Assembly: GCA_028288085.1 (NCBI GenBank)
Contig: JAQBOK010000230.1
Span: forward strand, 1-37,364
Reading direction: 5' to 3'
DNA: 37,364 nt
Source of the DNA: Mucilaginibacter sp.
Lineage (GTDB): Bacteria; Bacteroidota; Bacteroidia; Sphingobacteriales; Sphingobacteriaceae
Below, one piece after another: positions 34,005 to 37,364 of the stretch. Numbering within the stretch: the stretch's first letter is position 1; each line of letters opens with the position of its first letter. The notes under the pieces were generated by a model, which saw nothing but the letters and a program-made list of their open reading frames with translations, searched no databases and had not been told where the DNA came from. Position numbers and translations under genes: made by a program.

Positions 34005-34949
34005 ATGACAAGAATTGAAGAATCTATCGTAAATGAAGTTGAGGAAGAAATTAAACCTAAAACTTGGAAAGATATAGCCTGGAGTGTAGTTAAAACTCTT
34101 TTAAAAGTGGCGGTGACTTCAGTTCTGCTTTATTACGTATTTCGGAACGTGCATTTTAAGGACGTTAAATACAGGCTTTATCATGCCAATTACTGGTGGA
34201 TGCTGGCGGCCCTGATAAGTTTCTTTATTTCAATGGTGATTTCAGCATGGCGTTTGCAAAGCTTTTTCAGATCTATTGAATTAAAACTCGATCCCCGCTT
34301 TAATTTCAGATTATACCTTTTGGGGCTTTTTTATAACTTTTTACTACCAGGCGGCATTGGTGGCGATGGCTACAAAATATACTTACTCAAGAAAAACTAT
34401 CAGCTTCCGGCAAGGAAGGTTTTTTGGGCCATTATGTTTGACAGGCTAAGTGGACTGTGGGCTATAGGATTGATCACCGTAGCTCTTATTTTCCTGATAC
34501 CGCAAATAGATGTACACATTGCTATCCCATTGGGGATTTTTACAGTGGCATCGGCAATTTACTATTTTGTAGCTTACAGGTTTTTTAGAGAATACACCCG
34601 GTATTTTTTTGAGGGGCATCTGAAGGCGGTTATGGTACAAGGCTTGCAGGTACTTACTATTGTATTTGTTTTGCTGGGGCAAGATTTCTCAGGGAAATTC
34701 TCTCCTTACCTGTTATCATTTTTGATATCAGCATTAGCAACAATAATTCCGATAAGTGTAGGTGGCGCAGGTATACGCGAAACAGTTTTTCAGCAATTGA
34801 CCAAAGTATTCCCTATGGATAAAAGCCTGGCTGTATTCTTACCAGGTTCATTTTATATCATATCCCTTATAGTTGCTTTATTGGGTATTTATTATGTGCT
34901 CAGGCCAAAAAGGCTAGAAGAAGGCTTACCATCTTTCGAAGAAAAATAG
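34005..34949 (+). CDS. Lysylphosphatidylglycerol synthase/flippase-type membrane protein (UPF0104 family)
   Basis: 314 residues from ATG 34005 (a TTG-initiated extension to 33951 is possible but less likely, as a TACTTTTG -7-like element at 33991-33998 lies within it). About eight membrane helices follow an acidic N-terminus (MTRIEESIVNEVEEEIK). Family marks: FFISMVISAWRLQSFF, FYNFLLPGGIGGDGYKIYLLKK, SGLWAIGLI and, in the last third, ISVGGAGIRETVF, which is characteristic of the lysylphosphatidylglycerol synthase membrane domain (PF03706). The aminoacyl-transferase part of MprF is absent, so it probably acts as a lipid flippase or transporter. No partner gene is adjacent. Confidence 0.82.
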   Translation: MTRIEESIVNEVEEEIKPKTWKDIAWSVVKTLLKVAVTSVLLYYVFRNVHFKDVKYRLYHANYWWMLAALISFFISMVISAWRLQSFFRSIELKLDPRFNFRLYLLGLFYNFLLPGGIGGDGYKIYLLKKNYQLPARKVFWAIMFDRLSGLWAIGLITVALIFLIPQIDVHIAIPLGIFTVASAIYYFVAYRFFREYTRYFFEGHLKAVMVQGLQVLTIVFVLLGQDFSGKFSPYLLSFLISALATIIPISVGGAGIRETVFQQLTKVFPMDKSLAVFLPGSFYIISLIVALLGIYYVLRPKRLEEGLPSFEEK

Positions 34950-34961
34950 GGCTTAGCGATC

Positions 34962-34969
34962 TAATTTTG
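34962..34969 (+). promoter_or_regulatory. -7 promoter element of the aromatic amino acid hydroxylase gene
   Basis: TAATTTTG matches the Bacteroidota TAnnTTTG consensus exactly. Transcription would start near 34975, at the foot of the hairpin at 34975-35004. Confidence 0.5.
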
Positions 34970-34974
34970 TAATT

Positions 34975-35004
34975 TTACATTCTCTGATAAACCAAAGAAT
35001 GTAA
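34975..35004 (+). promoter_or_regulatory. Perfect inverted repeat ending at the hydroxylase start codon
   Basis: TTACATTCT (34975-34983) pairs with AGAATGTAA (34996-35004), whose last A is the first base of the ATG. The loop is 12 bases. As RNA it could hide the start codon; as DNA it could be a repressor or regulator site. Confidence 0.5.
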
Positions 35005-36770
35005 TGAGTGATTTTAATAATCCGCAAGTCGCGGCTCTACCCCGTCATTTAAAGCAATTTATCGTAAACCAACACTACGAACACTATACCCCTATCGATC
35101 ATGCTGTGTGGCGCTATGTAATGCGCCAAAATTACAGCTATTTAAAAGATGTTGCTTATTATCCATACATACCCGGCTTACAAAAAGCAGGTTTAACTAT
35201 TGAGAAGATCCCTGATTTGCAGGAAATGAACGATGCACTTGGCAAAATAGGCTGGGGCGCTGTTACGGTGGATGGCTTTATACCACCGGCCGCTTTTATG
35301 GAATACCAGGCCTACCGGGTTTTGGTAATTGCAGCCGATATACGCCAGTTAAAACATATTGAATACACTCCTGCGCCTGATATTATTCATGAATCTGCAG
35401 GGCATGCACCTATTATAGCTGATAAAGACTATCATAATTACCTGAGTTATTTTGGGTCGATAGGTGCAAAAGCAATGTTTTCGGCACAGGATTTTGAATT
35501 GTACGAGGCCATCAGGGCCTTATCGATATGGAAAGAAATGCCCGATGCCGATGCTGATGAAATAAAGAAAGCTGAAGAATTGGTTGCCTTGCGGCAGGAG
35601 AACATGGGTGAGCCCTCTGAAATGGCGCTATTGAGCCGCCTGCATTGGTGGACCGTTGAATATGGTTTGATCGGCACTTTAGAGAACCCGAAGATATACG
35701 GCGCTGGCCTGCTTTCGTCAATAGGCGAGAGTTCAAGCTGCATGCGGGCTGATATCAAAAAACTATGGTACAATAAATATGCGGTAAATTACGCCTACGA
35801 TATTACTAAAACGCAACCACAGCTTTTTGTTACAGATACTTTTCAGAACCTGATTGATGTATTGGAAGAATTTGCTGATACCATGTCATTCAGAGTTGGC
35901 GGGGAACATGGTTTGAAAAAGGCCCTGGAAAGCAAAAACACCTGTACTGCAGTGTATAGCTCGGGCTTGCAGGTTTCGGGTACAATTGCTGATTTTAAAG
36001 TCGCGAATGAGCAACCGTCGTTCATTAAAACCACTGGCGCAACTATGTTATCCTGTAATAACAAACAGTTGAAGGGGCATGGTAAAAACCATCATCGCGA
36101 TGGGTTTAGTTCGCCGATCGGTAAATTGAAAAACATAACTACTACCCTTGAAGATATGACCGAAGATGATCTGATGCTTCTTGGTATAGAGAGTGGCAAA
36201 CAGTCAGTATTAAATTTTGAAAGTGGTATTACAGTGAGCGGAACGGTTAAACAGGTATTGACCCAGGATGGCAAAACCATGTTAATCACTTTTACTAACT
36301 GTACAGTGGTGGATAATGAAAACAAAGTATTATTCGATCCATCATGGGGCGATTATGACATGGCGGTTGGTGAGAAGATAGTATCTGTTTTTTGCGGCGC
36401 GGCCGATAAAGATGCTTATGAAGAAATTGTATACAAATCAACAACCAATACACACCATGTACAGTATGACCTGCGAACTATTGAATTACATAAACTTTAC
36501 CAGCAGGTGAGAGACCGCAGGCACAAGGGCGGCGATTATGGTTTTTTAGGTAATGTGTGGTTAATGTTACAAAGAAACCATCATGATGACTGGCTTTGCG
36601 CATTAGAAATATTGGAAATATTAGACCATGAAGAGATTGAGCCTGAATTAGCTTCAGAGATAACTACATTTCTTGAAAATAAAGCCATCCATGAGCAGGA
36701 ATTAAAAAAACTGATCAGCGATGGCTTTTATCTCATCAAACACCCTGTTGAACAAAAATTGGTGGTTTGA
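35004..36770 (+). CDS. Aromatic amino acid hydroxylase (phenylalanine 4-monooxygenase-like)
   Basis: 588 residues. The N-terminal about 280 residues are the biopterin-dependent hydroxylase catalytic domain: VDGFIPPAAFMEYQAYR, iron ligands His129 and His134 in IIHESAGHAP, and Glu219 in WWTVEYGLIG, with SSIGESSSCM after it. It hydroxylates phenylalanine (or a related aromatic acid) using Fe(II), O2 and tetrahydropterin. The C-terminal about 300 residues, with several beta-rich segments (SSGLQVSGTIADFKVANEQP, SGITVSGTVKQVLTQDGKT) and a helical end, are not found in the roughly 270-300-residue proteobacterial enzymes; the Bacteroidota form is generally of this length. It is followed after 22 bp by an SDR gene. 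Confidence 0.9.
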   Translation: MSDFNNPQVAALPRHLKQFIVNQHYEHYTPIDHAVWRYVMRQNYSYLKDVAYYPYIPGLQKAGLTIEKIPDLQEMNDALGKIGWGAVTVDGFIPPAAFMEYQAYRVLVIAADIRQLKHIEYTPAPDIIHESAGHAPIIADKDYHNYLSYFGSIGAKAMFSAQDFELYEAIRALSIWKEMPDADADEIKKAEELVALRQENMGEPSEMALLSRLHWWTVEYGLIGTLENPKIYGAGLLSSIGESSSCMRADIKKLWYNKYAVNYAYDITKTQPQLFVTDTFQNLIDVLEEFADTMSFRVGGEHGLKKALESKNTCTAVYSSGLQVSGTIADFKVANEQPSFIKTTGATMLSCNNKQLKGHGKNHHRDGFSSPIGKLKNITTTLEDMTEDDLMLLGIESGKQSVLNFESGITVSGTVKQVLTQDGKTMLITFTNCTVVDNENKVLFDPSWGDYDMAVGEKIVSVFCGAADKDAYEEIVYKSTTNTHHVQYDLRTIELHKLYQQVRDRRHKGGDYGFLGNVWLMLQRNHHDDWLCALEILEILDHEEIEPELASEITTFLENKAIHEQELKKLISDGFYLIKHPVEQKLVV

Positions 36771-36792
36771 TAAATTTAATATCTTAGCATCT

Positions 36793-37364
36793 ATGAACAT
36801 TATTATAACAGGCGCAAGCAGCGGAGTGGGTTTTGAGGCTGTTTTAGATCTGATATTATCCGGCAAACATAAAGTTATAGCGCTGGCACGATCTGAAACC
36901 AAACTGGCGAAATTATTGGATATAGCCAAAGGGTTAAACCCTGACTGCACGCTTTATCCGGTGGCTTTTGATATTGTACATGACGATTATGCCGATCTGC
37001 TGCAGTTTATTGGCAGCCACCTGGATAACCGGGTAGATGTTTTAATAAATAATGCAGGTGTATTAATTAATAAGCCCTTTATCAATCTGTTAGAAACCGA
37101 CTTTGTAGAAATGCTGCAAAGCAATTACATAGGGCATGTGCGTATTATACAAAGCCTGCTAAAATTCATGGGCGAGGGCTCGCATATACTTAATATTGGC
37201 AGTATGGGTGGTTTCCAGGGCAGTGCTAAATTTAATGGACTATCTGCCTACTCGGCAAGTAAAGCTGCCTTACATACACTAACCGAATGCCTGGCGCAAG
37301 AACTGGTTGAGCAGGGCATAAGTGTAAATTGCCTGGCATTGGGTTCGGCACAAACAGAAATGCT
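36793..37364 (+). CDS. SDR-family NAD(P)-dependent oxidoreductase (3'-truncated by window edge)
   Basis: ATG at 36793, open to the last base; 190 residues visible. Classical short-chain dehydrogenase marks: the Rossmann glycine motif TGASSGVG (6-13), NNAG (86-89), the catalytic Ser137 in NIGSMGG, and YSASK with Tyr153 and Lys157. The substrate-specific C-terminal part is beyond the window. It begins 22 bp after the hydroxylase and probably shares its transcript. Substrate unknown. Confidence 0.92.
   Translation, partial: MNIIITGASSGVGFEAVLDLILSGKHKVIALARSETKLAKLLDIAKGLNPDCTLYPVAFDIVHDDYADLLQFIGSHLDNRVDVLINNAGVLINKPFINLLETDFVEMLQSNYIGHVRIIQSLLKFMGEGSHILNIGSMGGFQGSAKFNGLSAYSASKAALHTLTECLAQELVEQGISVNCLALGSAQTEM

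Overview
The window is a chromosomal segment of a Gram-negative member of the Bacteroidota, most likely family Sphingobacteriaceae (Mucilaginibacter or Pedobacter-like). The inference rests on several things: AT-leaning composition with almost no Shine-Dalgarno sequences, several exact TAnnTTTG promoter -7 elements, and Bacteroidota-type families (HU-CCDC81/SPOR protein, DUF5668/LiaF-like proteins, LytTR regulators, single-domain response regulators, a long aromatic amino acid hydroxylase). It holds mostly housekeeping and envelope genes. No tRNA, rRNA, CRISPR array, phage or transposase gene was seen.

Layout. 1-1097: the C-terminal part of a PAS histidine kinase, cut by the window start. Its 3' end is followed by a decayed tandem copy and a 1 kb gene-free stretch with GTCCGTCC-type inverted repeats; two of these bound a 659-bp MITE-like segment. 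2.1-6.75 kb: a CBS-pair protein, a secreted alpha/beta hydrolase, a POTRA-less Omp85-type barrel, and two single-domain response regulators flanking a pair of paralogous small zinc-ribbon proteins, one with a TTG start. 6.75-10.8 kb: a DUF2252 protein, an AraC regulator divergent from an ABM-like and a VOC protein, and a DUF922 putative metalloprotease.

11.0-20.5 kb: a co-directional envelope cluster. It encodes a 1035-residue periplasmic TPR protein, an outer-membrane barrel with a lysine-rich tail, a transmembrane HU-CCDC81/SPOR protein, ExbB, ExbD, TonB and FolC. The ExbB-ExbD-TonB motor presumably energises the barrel/TPR partners, while the HU-SPOR protein could connect nucleoid and septal peptidoglycan. 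20.7-23.7 kb: an MgrA-type aldo/keto reductase, a Gfo/Idh/MocA oxidoreductase and a flavin reductase. 23.7-25.5 kb: a VanW-glycosyltransferase fusion gene broken by two single-base frameshifts.

25.7-31.5 kb: the most interesting region. A minus-strand operon encodes a LiaF-like membrane protein, a DUF4288 protein, a LytS/YehU-type kinase and a LytTR regulator. About 105 bp in front of it aligns without gaps with the region in front of a second, stand-alone LiaF-like membrane gene 2.7 kb away. Both contain a TAGTTTTG -7 element and two ACCGAC-type direct repeats with a 21-bp period, the geometry of LytTR-binding sites. This suggests a self-regulating envelope-stress regulon analogous to LiaFSR but with a LytTR output. 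Between the two lie a frameshifted membrane protein gene and a secreted SAM-hydrolase-like protein.

31.5-37.4 kb: agmatine deiminase and N-carbamoylputrescine amidase (putrescine synthesis from agmatine), separated by a four-helix-bundle (23S rRNA intervening-sequence type) gene bounded by inverted repeats; then a lysylphosphatidylglycerol-synthase/flippase-type membrane protein, an aromatic amino acid hydroxylase with a hairpin at its start codon, and an SDR oxidoreductase cut by the window end.
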